A stretch of DNA of 64,000 nucleotides from Zygnema cylindricum (GCA_037447655.1 JBBHKE010001544.1:129719-193718); one strand, 5' to 3'. Shown: positions 42,832 to 54,685, counted from the stretch's first letter. Made by a program: numbers and translations. The notes: generated by a model not told the origin, from the letters alone.

Positions 42832-43050
42832 CACCGCGAAACGTTATTAGAGTCAAGGTTTTTTCCGCCACTTAAAACATCTTTTCTCCGTACACACTTG
42901 TCGGATTTTCAATTTGAGACCGTCAATCAGAAGCTGAGAATGTTACCTTTCAATCGCAACCGTCAGATCCACAATCCGACAAGAGTGTACGGAGAAAATA
43001 TGTTGAAAGCGGCGGAAACATCAGTAACCCTAACAGCGATGCGCGGTGTA
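42832..43050. mobile_element. MITE-like element, copy 1
   Basis: Ends read ACACCGCGAA (left) and GCGCGGTGTA (right), with inner inverted arms CCGCCACTTAAAACATCTTTT and GAAAATATGTTGAAAGCGGCGG, and CGTACACACTTGTCGGAT opposite ATCCGACAAGAGTGTACG-type sequence. About 219 bp with no coding capacity. Related copies occur at 54468, 60096 and 60344. Confidence 0.7.
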
Positions 43051-43094
43051 GCGTGCCGAGGAGTCATATTCGTACCAAAAAAAAACAAACGTGA

Positions 43095-43245
43095 AGACAA
43101 AAAAAGGACGTAAGAGAGGGAAAGGGGGAGGGAGAGAGTGAGGTAGAGGGGGAGAGAGAGAGTGAGGTAGAGGGGGAGAGAGAGAGTGAGGTAGAGAGAG
43201 AGAGAGAGAGTGAGGTAGAGGGGGAGAGAGAGAGCGAGAGAGAGA
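43095..43245 (+). repeat. GA-rich microsatellite upstream of the translocator gene
   Basis: Tandem GAGAGAGAGTGAGGTAGAGGGG-type units of about 20-22 bp, repeated five to six times, lie 220-370 bp before the start codon. Such GAGA tracts are common plant core-promoter neighbours; a role here is only possible. Confidence 0.6.
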
Positions 43246-43464
43246 ATGTCATCCGTACGATGCCAGCCCTTGTCTTTCTCTCCTCCTCTGGATTCCGTAC
43301 CAGGCATTTAAATCCGTACGGTACAAATCCGTACACTGTCGTACGAAACCCTGTGAGGGACCAGACAAAGCCTGCAGGAAACCTCATGGACTCGTACTAA
43401 AACCTCTTCCGAACCGCACGAAATCCCAATCTTCCCGTACGGAATCGTACGGATATCGTACGGA

Positions 43465-43832
43465 ATGAGAGAAAGAAGTTTGGATTTTTCTTCTTCCCCG
43501 GACTCTTCCCTTCTCCCTCTACGTCAGAACTCGCCGTCCGTACAATCCGCCAAACCCGGTCAATCCGGACCATCCGTACATTCCGTACAGTATGACGAGT
43601 CCGTACCGTCCGTACGGTCGAAGCAGGAGCTGAAGCTGTGGCCGTTGGTCCTCTCCGCCGCCTCCCTGTCCGTACTGTTCTGGGGGGCCAGCTACTTAGG
43701 TAGCTTTTTTTTTTTTTTTTTTTTTCTTTTTTTATTTATTTTTATTTTTTTTCTTTTTTTTTTTTTTTTTTTTTTTTTTCTTTTTTTCCCCCCCCCCCCC
43801 CCCCTTGCCCCCCCCCCCCCCCCCCCCCCCTT

Positions 43833-43881
<49 letters not shown>

Positions 43882-46800
43882 TTATGGTTTTTTTTTTTTT
43901 TTTTTTCTTATTATTATTTTTATGATTTTGTTTTTCCACCCTCTTAGTTTTGGGTTTTTTGTTTTCCCTGTTACTACGGTTTTTTCCTTTTTTTTTTTGT
44001 TTTTTGTTTTCTGGAAGGTCTTTCTCGTCCTTTCCCCTTCCTTCTCCCTGCCTCCTTCAGGTTTTTCTCTTCCTCTCTCCCTCCCCCTGCTCTCTCCCCT
44101 TGCCCCTCCCTCCTTTCCTTTCCCCTCCCTCCCTCCCTTTCCCCTCCTCTCCCCTCCCTCTCCCCCCCCCCCCCCCTTTGCCCCCGAATCTCCCCTCCCC
44201 CGGCTTTCTCTCCCCCTCACTTATTGAACTCCTCCGATCCACACTAATTTCCCCCTCCCTTCTCCTTCCCTTTCTCCTCCCTTCCCTCTCCCTCTCCCTC
44301 CCTTCCTCTCCCTCCCTCCTCCTCTCCCTCCCCTCCCTTCCTCTCCCTCCCTCCTCTTCCTCCCCTCCCCCTCTCTCCCCTTCCCCCCCTCCTCCCCCTC
44401 CCCCCCCCTTCCTCCCTCTCCCCTCTCCCCCTCACTCATTTAACTCCCCCTATCCACACTAATTCTTGTACCAGATCCAAAGGATTTGCTGTCGGTTTCG
44501 TCTCATTATGGCGCTTTAATTTCGGAAGCTTCCGGCCAATTTCCGTCCAATGAGACGTCGCCGGGTGGCAACGCTTTTTTAAACGGTTCGTCTTTAGTGG
44601 AATATGTTCCTTTGAATGCAACGGAATCCGTTTCGCCGATCGACGTTTACCTCTTGAGAATCGAAAATGTAACGTATTTTATCGAATTGGGATCTCTTTT
44701 CGGTCTTTGGTACCTTTTCAACGTTTATTTCAACATTTTTAATAAACAGGTATTGGAATGAAAATGATATAAATGTGCATATATATGTATGTATATGTAT
44801 ATATATATATTGATTGTTTTTTACTTTTCTTGTTTTTTTTTGAGTAAAGTTACCAGATTTTTCCCCTTCTTTTTCTCCGGAGAAATTTAGGAAGATTAAT
44901 CGGTGAAAACTTGCAATAATTTATTCAACATTTATTAGGTGAAAGGGTGTTTAAGGATGGATACTATTTTATGTTTGAAATTTTGGTTCATTAATTAAAG
45001 TTTGGATTTGTCAACATAGTAAAAACTTATATAATTTTAAAATTTCCAATTTCTAGACTTTTCCATGATAGAAACATTTGAATCATTAGAAAGGTCCAAA
45101 TGTCTAATACAAAATGTTTTTCATAGAGTAGAAGTTTGATTCGAACATTTGTAAATTGAGGTTTTGAAAACATCTTCTAAACATTATCCTCGTAAATTAA
45201 TACTCGTAAATGATCGTCGACTTATCGAATTTTCTTGTTAAGTCGTCAATGCACCATTTTTTTCTTCTAATATTTTTTTGTTCGTTTGGAGAACTAAAAA
45301 CTAGGAGTCGTTGAGGAATTATGGTTTTGACTTTTCCATGCGGTTTGAAAATACCGTGAATTTGTACTTTATAGTTGTGGGTTGATAATCCTAAATATTG
45401 ACACCACGTTTATTTTTAAAAAGGAATGTTTATATGAATTCAAATGTTTTTATTCGTCCATATTGTCCATGTTTGAAAACGTCATCCATATTTAAAAACT
45501 AGCCTATTTTGTCGAACAAAATGTAATATTAGTCACTTTGGTCACACTTATTCACTTCATGTGATGTTCTATGTTCAATTTCTTACTTTATTTTTTTTCA
45601 TATGATAGATCTTTTAATGCCCGATATTCAAATCATCGATTTTTCGACACCGGATGTTCATACCTTCAATTTTACAGTAGTGATGATGTGGCATATGATG
45701 TGACATGTTGTGACGTGACATGATGTGACAACATGTGAAGACCTTAATAGAAAAAATCGCGTTAGGTTGCCCATCCGAGTTTAATTTGAACCAAATCTGA
45801 CGTATTTATGATCTTTTAACTGGCAACTCCTCTTCCCTTCCTTCTCCCCCGCCCCCCGAAAAAGAAAAAAAAAGTTTGAGGAACACATCGAACCAAAGTT
45901 GAACTTCTTACTATCATATATGACAATTTTTTATTTTTTTATTTTGTGATACTACAATGGTTACATTATCACATTTTTTTGGATTGCATTGAATTGTATT
46001 ATCAATTGATTCATTTTTTTGGGCATTAATCCAAAATATTATTCTGGACATTTCCCAAAATAATTGTATTAATAACTTTTTCATAATCTCTTACTGGAAG
46101 TTTTCATAATATCGAATTCACCTCTTTTCAAAAAAAAAATCAAATTATTTTGTGTTTGACAATATTGCAAAATATTCTATGCAACAATTTTTTTAAATAA
46201 TCGTAGGAAATTTCTCAACATGTCATAGCTTTGCCACTCTCCCAAACATTTTCCAAAATCTTTTGTTTACAACTTTTTAAAATGTTTTCCAAAATATTGT
46301 GTTAACGACTTTCTAAATGTTTTTTTTCCCAAAATATTGTTTCGGTTCATCGGAAAACCAAATCGGTCCATCGTGAATCGCAATAAGTGATATTGTTTTA
46401 TTCGCCACTTAAAAATGTTTTTTCTCCCTGCACACTTGTCGGATTGTTAATCCGACCGTTGAGATTGAAATTCAAATTCCCCAAAATCTCTCGCTCTCTC
46501 CCCTCTCTCTCTCTCCCCTCCCTCTCTCCTCTCCCTCTCTCTCCCCTACGCCTCTCTCCCTCCATCTCCCTCTCCTTCACTTTTGCCGGATTGTTAATCC
46601 GACGGTTGCGATAGAAATGCAAAATCCCCACAATTTCTCTCCCTCTCCCCTCCCTCTCTCTCACCTACGTCTCTCCCCTCCCTCTCCTTCACACTTGCCG
46701 GATTGTTAATCCGACGGTTGCAATTGAAAAATAAGATTCTCACCTTCCGATTGACAGTATCCAATCGAAAATTGGACAGGTGTGCACCGAGAAAAAAAAA

Positions 46801-49800
46801 TTTAAGTGACGAAAGAACATCAACACTGATAGTGGTACACGATGTATGTGTCCTTACGTTCAAAAGTTTTTGATTATTTTTTGTAATTCCATATTGCTAT
46901 AGAATGCACACTATTTGCAGTGGGAAACATAGGTTTCCTTTTTTTATATTTTTACACATTTTCATTTTTATTTTATATTTTCGGCTTCACATATGTTTCT
47001 TTTTTACCTCATGGAAATCTTTAACTTTTTTTACTTCTTTGCCTCCGTTTTTCAGGGCTGTAACTGGTCACCGTTATCGTTTACAGTTAGACGTTACTGT
47101 AACAGTTAGTAGGTAAATATCTATTGTAACAGCTAATAATAACTCTTTACGATAATCATTAACGGCAACTGTTACTGATAACTGTGAACTGCAGCTATTA
47201 CTAGTTATTGTTCACAGGTTTTCAGTTGTTTGTGTATTTCAGATCCCTTTTTAATCAAGACGAGTTTTCAGGTTTTTGGGTTTTCAAGTTTTCTTTATTA
47301 CTGGTGTTGCCATGTGTTTCCGTTCCGCTTAACCAACAACTGTTTACGGATTTGCAGGTCCTAAATGTTTTTCCGTTTCCGTTAACCGTAACGACGGTAC
47401 ATTTCGGTTTGGGAGGACTGGCAACTTTGGCGATGTGGGGAGTCAATCTGTACCATCTCCCTCCATATTCCCATGATCTGGTGATTTTTTATTCTTGTTA
47501 TTATTTTTTATTCATGTATCACACATTCATACCTCTCTTAACCTCTCTTCACCTCTCTTCACCTCCCCTTACCTTTCCATCATCCCTTTCCTTGACCTCC
47601 CTTTTCCTCTCCTCCCATCCTGCCTTGACTTACTTGACTGGCTTAGACTTCCCTTGACTTCCTTGACTTCTTTTGACTTTTGGTGACTTTTGTTGACCTC
47701 TACGTGACAATGTGATTCCTGTGACTGTCTTCCACTTCCTTAGAACTTTTTGTCCTATAGTTTGAAAAAAAAGCCATCGTGACCTTTCCGTCAACTCCTT
47801 TGACTTCCCTTAACTTCCCTTGACTTTACTTGACTTCCCTTGACTTCCTTGCCTTCCTTGACCTCCTTGACTTCTTATACACTTCTTTAAACCCCCCTCG
47901 ACTTCTGCTTCTTTCACACTCGTTGACTTCCGCTGACTTTTGTTGACCTCTTCCATGCTGCCACGTGGCAGTTGACCAGTGTGATTCCCGTGGCTGTTTT
48001 TCACTGCCTCGGAAACCTCTTCACAAACTGGAGTGTGAAGGAAGTCAACGTCTCCTTCACTCATGTCGTAAAGTCCCTCGAGCCATTCATCGCCGTTGCG
48101 ATCACGTTTTTAATCATGCACAAGGTACGGATTTTTTGTCCTGTAGTGAGTGGTTTTGACCGCAGTTTTTTTTTGTCCTGCGTTGGGCGGTTCGCGTGAT
48201 ACCTTTTTGTCTTGTAGTGGATCGTTTCCGTGGAATATTTTTGTCCTGTTGTGGATGGTTTGCTTGGAACTTTTTTGTCCTGTAGTGGGCTGTAGTGGGA
48301 GGGAGAGAGGGAAACATTGTTGCGTTTTCGCGACCGAAGAGGAGATTTTTTGTTCACGTTTTCATTCATGGATAAGGTACAGACTTTTTGTCCTGTAGTG
48401 GATGGTGTGCTTGGATTTTTGTTGTCTTGTAGTAGGTGGTTTGGATGGACTTTTTTTGTCCTGATGTGGGTAATGTGTACAGGAATTTTGTCTTTAAAAA
48501 AAAAGACAACGGAGGGAAGGGAGGGCTGGAGGGCTGGAGGGCTGGTAATTTTGGAGAGAAGGTTTTGTTGTTTTCGTTATCACGTTTATGCTCATGACCG
48601 AGGATTGGCGATTCTTTGTCCTGTAGTGGGTAGCTTGTATGTATTTTTTGTCATGTGGTGGGTAGTTTTCGAGGGATGTTTGTTTACGTTTTTACTCATG
48701 GATGAGGTAGAGAGGTTTTTTGTCCTGTAGTGGGTGTTTTGAGGGAACGAGAAACTGTCCTGTTGTGGGTTTTTGGGAAGCTATTTTTTGTCTTGTAGTG
48801 TGAATGGCTGGTACAAGTATTTTGTCCTGCCATGTGAATGGTTTGTTGAGGAATTTTGTCCTGTAGTGGTGGGAGGGATTTTTTGTCCGTTAGTGGCTAA
48901 ATGTTTGTCCTGTTGTGGGTAAGTTGGAGGGAAATTTTGTCATCTCAGGATTTTCTTTTCGACTTTTTGTCGCTGGACGTGGTTATTTGGGACTGTAGTG
49001 AGTGTACTGTACGGAAATTTGTCCTGTAATGAAAGTTTTAGGCAGGTTTTGGATTACATCGAAGATTTTTACAAGGAAACTGAAATATTATGTATTAGTG
49101 TATGTCATATTTTTGCCCAAAGCAAAAAGTAAGGCATTTGTCCTGTAGTCGGTGAACTCTACAGAGATTTTTACTAAAATGATCAGTTTGTATAGAGAAT
49201 TTGTCTTTTAGTGGGTGGACTGTACGGAGTTTGGACTGTAATGACTGATTAATGTGGAAACTTTTTCTTGTAGTGGGTTAAATTTCGACTCTGATGACTG
49301 ATTTGTGCAAAAAAATTGTCTTGTAGTGGGTAAACTGTAGGTAAGTTGGACTGTAATGAATGATTTGTACGGAAATTTTGTCTTGTTGTGGGTCAACTGC
49401 ATGGAATTTGGATTGTAATGAATGATTTTTACGGATTTTTTTTACATATGGATTTATGGATTTTGAGGTCGTCGCAGTCACGATTCTCTTGCCCCCCGAA
49501 AGTACCAAATTTTTGTCCTTGTAGAATTTTTTTACTTTTTCTCTTATTTTACATTTACTTGTTTATTTTCTTTTCTCCGCCTCCGTGTTTGATACACACT
49601 AATTTTGGTGTGCCCCTTTAACTTTCCTTATGTTACTTTCCCCCGTTTTCTTTTTCTTTTTTCCTCCATTTATATAATTTTTGCTACTTGTTTTGATGGT
49701 TTTTTTTATTTCTTCTTTTTTTTTCCCTTTTTCAGGTTCCCTCCCTCCTTGTAGTGGCCTCTCTCCTCCCCACTGTTCTCGGTGTCTCTCTCGCCTCCCT

Positions 49801-52800
49801 TTCTGAGATCTCTTTCAACTGGTGAGTCACACCTCTCCCTCCCTCCCTCTCTCTCTCTCGCCCTCTGTCTCCCCGTCTCTTGTCCTCTCCCTCGCCCTCT
49901 CCTCTGTCGCCCTTTCCCTCTCTCTCCCTCTCCCTCTCCCTCTCCCTCTCCCCCTCCCTCACCCCATTCTTTGTTTCTTTGTTTAAGTTGTTTTTTGGTC
50001 CCTTTGTTTATTATTTTATTTATTGTTTGTTTATTTGTTTACTTATTTGTCGTTTATGTATCTGTTTGTTTGTTTATTTTTTGTTTGTTTATTTATTTGT
50101 TTATCTATTTATTTATTTTCTGTCTATTTATTTGTTTGTTTTTTGTTGTTTGTTTATTAGTTAACTTATTTGTCGTTTATTTATCTCATTGTTATTTTCT
50201 TTATTGTTTGTTTATTTATTCGGTTTTTATCTGTTTATATATTGTCTATATATCTCTGTTGTTTTTTTTTTTTTTTTTTTGAATTTTCCAGGACAGGGTT
50301 TTGGAGTGCCATGGCCTCCAATTTGACTTTTCAAATGAGAAACGTTTTGAGTAAAAAGATTTTACTTCAAAATAATGTCGGTTTGTACCCCTTATTGGTG
50401 TTATTATATGTTTGGCATATTGTTGTTTTTTTTTCTATATATGTATTTGTTTTTGCTTTTTTCTGTTGTTTTTCCGCCGTTTTCTTTTTGAATGTCTATT
50501 GAAATATAAACGCTTATGTCGCTTTGTTTTTTGTTTTTTGCGGAATTTTTTTTGTTCGTCTTTTTTTTTTTTTTTTTTGTTTCGTGTGTTTGATTTTTGG
50601 TTTTGTATTTTGACGGATGTCGTTTGTCGTGATTTTGATTCTCCCTCGATGTCACACAGTCGTCGAATTCGTCTCATTTTAAGAAAAGACAAAAAAAAAA
50701 TGTTTTTTCTGTTAGGGTTTCGACAACATTAATCTTTTTTCGGTGATCACTCTCCAAGCCTTTCTCCTCGTCCTTCCCCTCGCTCTTGTGGTCGACTTTC
50801 CCAACCAGGACTCCAATGCCCGATGTAGTGAGGTAAGGGTGAGAGGGAGAGGGAGAGAGAGGGAGGCGGAGAGAGAGGAAGGGAGTGGAAGGGAGAGAGG
50901 AAGGGAGAGAGGAAGGGAGAGAGGAAGGGAGAGAGGAAGGGAGAGAGGAAGGGAGGGAGGAAGGGAGAGATGGGAGGAAATAGAAGGGGGGGAGAGAGAG
51001 AAAGAGGGAGTTAAAGGAGAGAGAACGGTTGAGAGAGGAAGAGGGGAAGAGAGAGGATAAGCGAGGAAGAGTGAGAGAAAAAGGAGCGAGAGAGAGAAAG
51101 TAGGAACGAGGGAGAGGAGAGAAAGAGGGCGAGAAAGCCTTGAAATCTGTACATAATTTGTCAGAATTTCTTTCTGATTCTCTCCCTCCTCTTTCTTTTT
51201 CCCCTACTTTTTTTGTCATTTTCTCTTTGATCTTTTATTTTCCTTTTTCGTTTTTGATATCTTTTCTTTTATCTCTATCTTTTTTCTTCATATGTTTTCT
51301 CTTTCTTCACTTTCTTTTTTCTAAATTGTTTTCTTTTCTTATATCAGATTGATATCCAGAAAGTGGCCGCAAGAATCGGTCCGGCTGCCTTCTGCTTCCA
51401 CGCCTACCAGCAGGTCGCTTCCCTCTCTGTTTCTGTTGTATTAGTGTTTATAGTTAGGGTTTGCAGTTCCAGTTGCAGATTACAGTCGCAGTTACATTTA
51501 CTGTTGCAGTTACATTTACTGTTGCAGTTACATTTGCTGTTGCAGTTTACAGTCGCAGTTATATTTGCAGCTATTTTTGCGGTTGTAGTTTATAGTTACT
51601 GTCACTGGTCACGGTCTCAGTGACCAGTCTCTTTTCCTGTTGCAGTTATTTTATATTACTGTCACAGGTTGCATCCGGTCTCTTCTCCTGCCTCAGTTTT
51701 AGAAGAAACACGCAAAAAGGAAAATGCAAAATAAACGTGAATAATATTGCACAAGATAACAAACAAAAGATAAAAACTATTTAAAGTTTATGAGTGCAGT
51801 TACCAGTTGCAATGCAGTTGTCATGAAGTTACAATTATAGTTACAGTTACAGTTATTTGCACAATTACATTTATGGTTTTGCGGTTAATTGTTTCAGTTT
51901 CAGTTCCTATTCTGACTCGGTTTCCATTGCGTGGTTACCGTTACAGTGTAGTTACAGCTAAAGTGCGAGTGAGAATAACGGTTGCAGTTTTATATGTGTG
52001 TGTGTATGTTTCATTCGTATATCTTTTGGCATTCAAATAGTTATTTGATAACTTTTCATCATTAAACCTACCACTCAGCCGGTTTGGTTTGGTTTGGTTC
52101 GGTTCAGTCCGGTTCGGTTCGGTTTGGTTCATTTTGCTCGGTTTCTTTCTTTTTGGTTTGGTTTGTTTTTATTTTGGGTCAAACCGAACCAAACGGTTTT
52201 AAACTGGTTTTGAATTTGACAAACCGAACCTCCCAAAGACCGTTTTAGTTTGATTTGGTTCTATTTCTTTCCTAACTGGCCCTGAGTACTAATCATACTT
52301 GAGCACATGTGTGAGCAGGTTTCCTATATGATTTTGCAACGTGTGACACCTGTCACACACTCTATTGGTAATTGTCTGAAGAGACTGGTGGTTATCGTGA
52401 CATCTGTTGTCTTTTTCCGAATTCCGGTCTCGGGAACCAACGCAATTGGTATTTATTTTTTCAAAATCTGAACCTACTTGTGTGTGTATTTTTTTTTTTA
52501 TTACGTTTCTGTTTTCTTAGTTTCCGATTTCATTTCTTCCTCGGTTTTGGTTGCTGTTTCTCTTTTTTTCTCTTTCACTTTGCTTTCTGATTTGCTCGAC
52601 GTTTTTATCGTTTCATATCTGATTACGGATCTCAAAATTCCGTTTTGAGTCGATGGATCGATTTTCTTTTTTTGTATTTTGTCGTTTTTCGGCTTTCTGT
52701 TTCGTGAAGGTTTCTTTTTGTCTGTTTCTCTTTACGTGCACTTTCATCCGTTCACTCCCTCCCGCACCCTCCCTTCTCCATCTCCCTCTCCCCCCCTCTC

Positions 52801-52883
52801 TTTTTTTTTTATTTTTACATACAGGAATTGGACTTGCAATTTTGGGAGTTTTTGCGTACTCGCAAGTAAAAGCCCTCCACTAA
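43465..52883 (+). CDS. PPT: Phosphoenolpyruvate/phosphate translocator-like protein (ten exons)
   Basis: Exons: 43465-43699, 44475-44749, 47358-47480, 47972-48124, 49736-49821, 50292-50376, 50716-50832, 51348-51413, 52319-52448, 52825-52883. All junctions are GT-AG and phases agree, giving 442 residues. The triose-phosphate transporter fold begins near residue 150 ([20 protein letters not shown]), with [23 protein letters not shown] near 228-250 (Lys245). [37 protein letters not shown] and [10 protein letters not shown] (Lys401-Arg402, phosphate-binding pair) follow. [14 protein letters not shown] and the [10 protein letters not shown] end match PPT rather than TPT, GPT or XPT. Family role: exchange of phosphoenolpyruvate for phosphate across the inner plastid envelope, feeding the shikimate pathway. 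The N-terminus is long and holds a hydrophobic segment (57-78) and four N-x-S/T sites. Confidence 0.9.
43700..43890. repeat. Homopolymer run block in intron 1
   Basis: Successive near-pure runs of T, then C, then T, then G, then T within 200 bp, directly after the exon 1 donor. Unbroken C and G runs of about 30-45 bp are unusual for real DNA and may reflect an assembly or sequencing error. Confidence 0.8.
44030..44460 (+). repeat. Pyrimidine tract in intron 1
   Basis: About 430 bp of nearly pure CT sequence on the coding strand (CCCTCCC, CTCTCC words). The complementary strand has many G runs. It ends about 15 bp before the exon 2 acceptor. Confidence 0.85.
46396..46852. mobile_element. MITE-like composite in intron 2, split by CT repeats
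   Basis: The left arm CGCCACTTAAAAATG and core CACACTTGTCGGATTGTTAATCCGAC occur at 46396-46460. Second and third partial cores (GCCGGATTGTTAATCCGACGG) occur at 46577 and 46697, and the right arm TTTAAGTGACGAAAGAACATCAACACTGATAGTGG ends near 46850. CT-rich tracts at 46490-46570 and 46630-46690 lie between. Confidence 0.6.
47525..47960 (+). repeat. CTTGACTTCC-type repeats in intron 3
   Basis: ACCTCTCTTC units (47527-47600) grade into TTGACTTCCCTTGACTTCC units (47620-47900). All are pyrimidine-rich on the coding strand. Confidence 0.7.
48130..49440 (+). repeat. Diverged minisatellite in intron 4 (TTTGTCCTGTAGTGGGT)
   Basis: The word TTTTGTCCTGTAGTGGGT and close variants recur more than 20 times at irregular 40-70 bp spacing, for example at 48137, 48217, 48247, 48279, 48388 and 48616. 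It fills most of the intron and is not seen elsewhere in the window. Confidence 0.75.
49830..50270 (+). repeat. CT-rich and TTTG/TTTA repeats in intron 5
   Basis: CTCCCTCTCC words (49835-49960) are followed by TTTGTTTATTTATT words (49970-50255) and a T run that ends at the exon 6 acceptor. Confidence 0.75.
50838..51130 (+). repeat. Purine tract in intron 7
   Basis: Tandem AAGGGAGAGAGG 12-mers (50880-50960) within about 290 bp of GA-rich sequence, directly after the exon 7 donor. This is the one intron with a purine-rich coding strand. Confidence 0.75.
51470..52250 (+). repeat. GCAGTTACATTTACTGTT and GGTTTGGTTCGG repeats in intron 8
   Basis: An 18-bp unit, GCAGTTACATTTACTGTT, is tandem at 51485-51545 and diverges to about 51960. 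GGTTTGGTTCGG pentamer-like words follow at 52080-52145. Confidence 0.65.
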
Positions 52884-53503
52884 AAGACAAAAAAAGAAAA
52901 AAACGGTCAACAACAGCAAATAAAATTGAGAATATGTCCTTTTTCCTTTCTTTATTCTTTTATTTTTCTATTCGATCAATCTTTCTTAATAATTAAAAAA
53001 GAAAAAAGAGAAAGTCGAAAAGAAAAAGGAAAAGTCTTCTCCAGTCCGATGCGGTTAACGATTTCCAAAGGCTGTAATTTTTGGAATCTGAGCATTTAAA
53101 TTTAACAAAAAAAATAAACAAACATTTTTGTTTTTTTTGTAATTTGTTGGAGGTTCAATAAAGCGCCGAAATCAGGAGTAAATTTCTACTAATAAGAAAA
53201 AATGTATTCAAAAGAAAATCATTAAATTGTTCATTTTTTCCCCTTTTGACTGTGATTTTCTCTCTTTCTCTCTCTTGACTTGCTCTCAGTCTGTTTCGTA
53301 TACAAATTTTGGAGTTTTAAAAAAAATAAAAATAAACATGTGGAGTTTAATTGTTGTTAAATTTTAATCTGGGTCTAAACGTAGTTAAAGATTTCCAAAA
53401 AAAGTGAACAAAAAAAGTATAATCGAAGATATAAATACTGTTATTAGGTATATTCAAGTCTAAAGAGTCGAAGATAAAATAAAAAAAAAAGTCATTGAAC
53501 TAC
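52884..53503. other. 3' flank of the translocator gene
   Basis: A/T-rich sequence with A runs and possible AATAAA signals (53157-53162, TTCAATAAAGC). No coding sequence seen. Confidence 0.4.
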
Positions 53504-53771
53504 ATCGCCCGTCATTATTAGAGTTACACATTTTTCGGGTAGACAAAAAAATTAGCTCTATGATGGAGCCTTGGAAATTTTTTTTGAGGCAAGCAATTGA
53601 AAGGTAGCGGTCTTATCTGTCGATCGTGATGTCAGAATTGAAAACCGAAAAAAAATGTGACGAGAAAGTAATTTTTTAATTGCCGGAAAATATTTTCGGA
53701 AAATTATGAGGCTAACAAAATCATTTTGATTGCCCGAAAAATGCTTAACTCTACTAATGATGGGCGGTATA
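53504..53771. mobile_element. MITE-like element, second family
   Basis: The left end CGCCCGTCATTATTAGAGTTACACATTTTTCGGG pairs with the right end CCCGAAAAATGCTTAACTCTACTAATGATGGGCGG over about 45 bp with few mismatches. About 268 bp, no coding capacity, TA-rich flanks. Confidence 0.7.
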
Positions 53772-54467
53772 GTGTTATTGACACTAATAGCGGTTCAATG
53801 TTACGTTATAGTATCTATGGGGTCGGAGCAATGGTATACACTACAAGTTGTGTGGATAGTGTGCACTGAGCAAATAACATGGATACAGTTTTGACAGTCG
53901 AAAGTCAAAAAACGGGGAAAAAATAAATACAAAGATAATGCCGTGTTGTACCAATCACAGCAATAAAGGGAGAGAGGGAATATATGGGTTTGAGTGTCAC
54001 CGTGTTGGGGACATTTTTATTTAAACTATGATATTTGTATTTGAAATTTGAATTGGTGACGTTTCTCTTTCGCTTTTTTTTTTTTTTTTCCGAGTGGAGT
54101 GAAAGCTGAGAGGACAGGAAAGGCAGGTTTCTTGTTTGTTTGCTTGAAACTTGAACAATTAAAAAAAAAGATGTGACGTTATCATAAGAAACGTTATTGG
54201 TCCGGAAATTTTGAACTTTCTTCAATCTTTAGGTAGGACAAGGGCCTCTAAAATCCACGTTTTCTTTTTTTTTAGGGATTTTTTGGGATTTTTTGAGATT
54301 TTTTAAGGAAGCAATTCATTAAAAAACTTTTGTGAGAGCCGTTAAAAACAAAATGATGTCTTATTTGACCCAGGAACATGCAAAGAGACCTCAAAAAAGT
54401 GAAAAGTAAATTTTTGAGTAGGTTTGCAATAGCAGGTTGTGTAGTACAACATATTGACTTTATTAAA
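53772..54467. other. Non-coding stretch
   Basis: A/T-rich sequence with short homopolymers; nothing recognised apart from a short GACACTAATAGCGGTTCA word at 53780, which resembles a MITE terminus. Confidence 0.4.
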
Positions 54468-54685
54468 AAGCGATCGTTATAGTGTTGAAATTTTTTGCCG
54501 CTTAAATCAACTTCTCTCCGTGCACACTTATTGGATTGTTAATCCGACGGTGGTGATGGAAAATAAGTTCTTACCTCCCAATTGTTGGTCTCCATACAAA
54601 TGCAGAAAACAAATATACAAAAGAAATTTGATTAAATAATTGAAACGGCGTAAAAACATTGATGCTAATAGGGATTCACGCTATA
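54468..54685. mobile_element. MITE-like element, copy 2
   Basis: Left GCGATCGTTATAGTGTTGAAATTTTTTGCCGCTTAAATC and right GGCGTAAAAACATTGATGCTAATAGGGATTCACGC-type arms match the family at 60096 and 60344. The core CACACTTATTGGATTGTTAATCCGACGG is present. Confidence 0.6.

Noticed and set aside
43805-44462. Open frames of poly-Pro, poly-Phe, poly-Gly, Arg/Glu/Gly.
   Set aside because: They are translations of homopolymer and CT/GA repeats in intron 1.
49782-50282. Leu/Phe/Val-rich open frames in intron 5.
   Set aside because: TTTG/TTTA and CT repeats give hydrophobic translations; splice sites at 49822 and 50292 fit the translocator gene.
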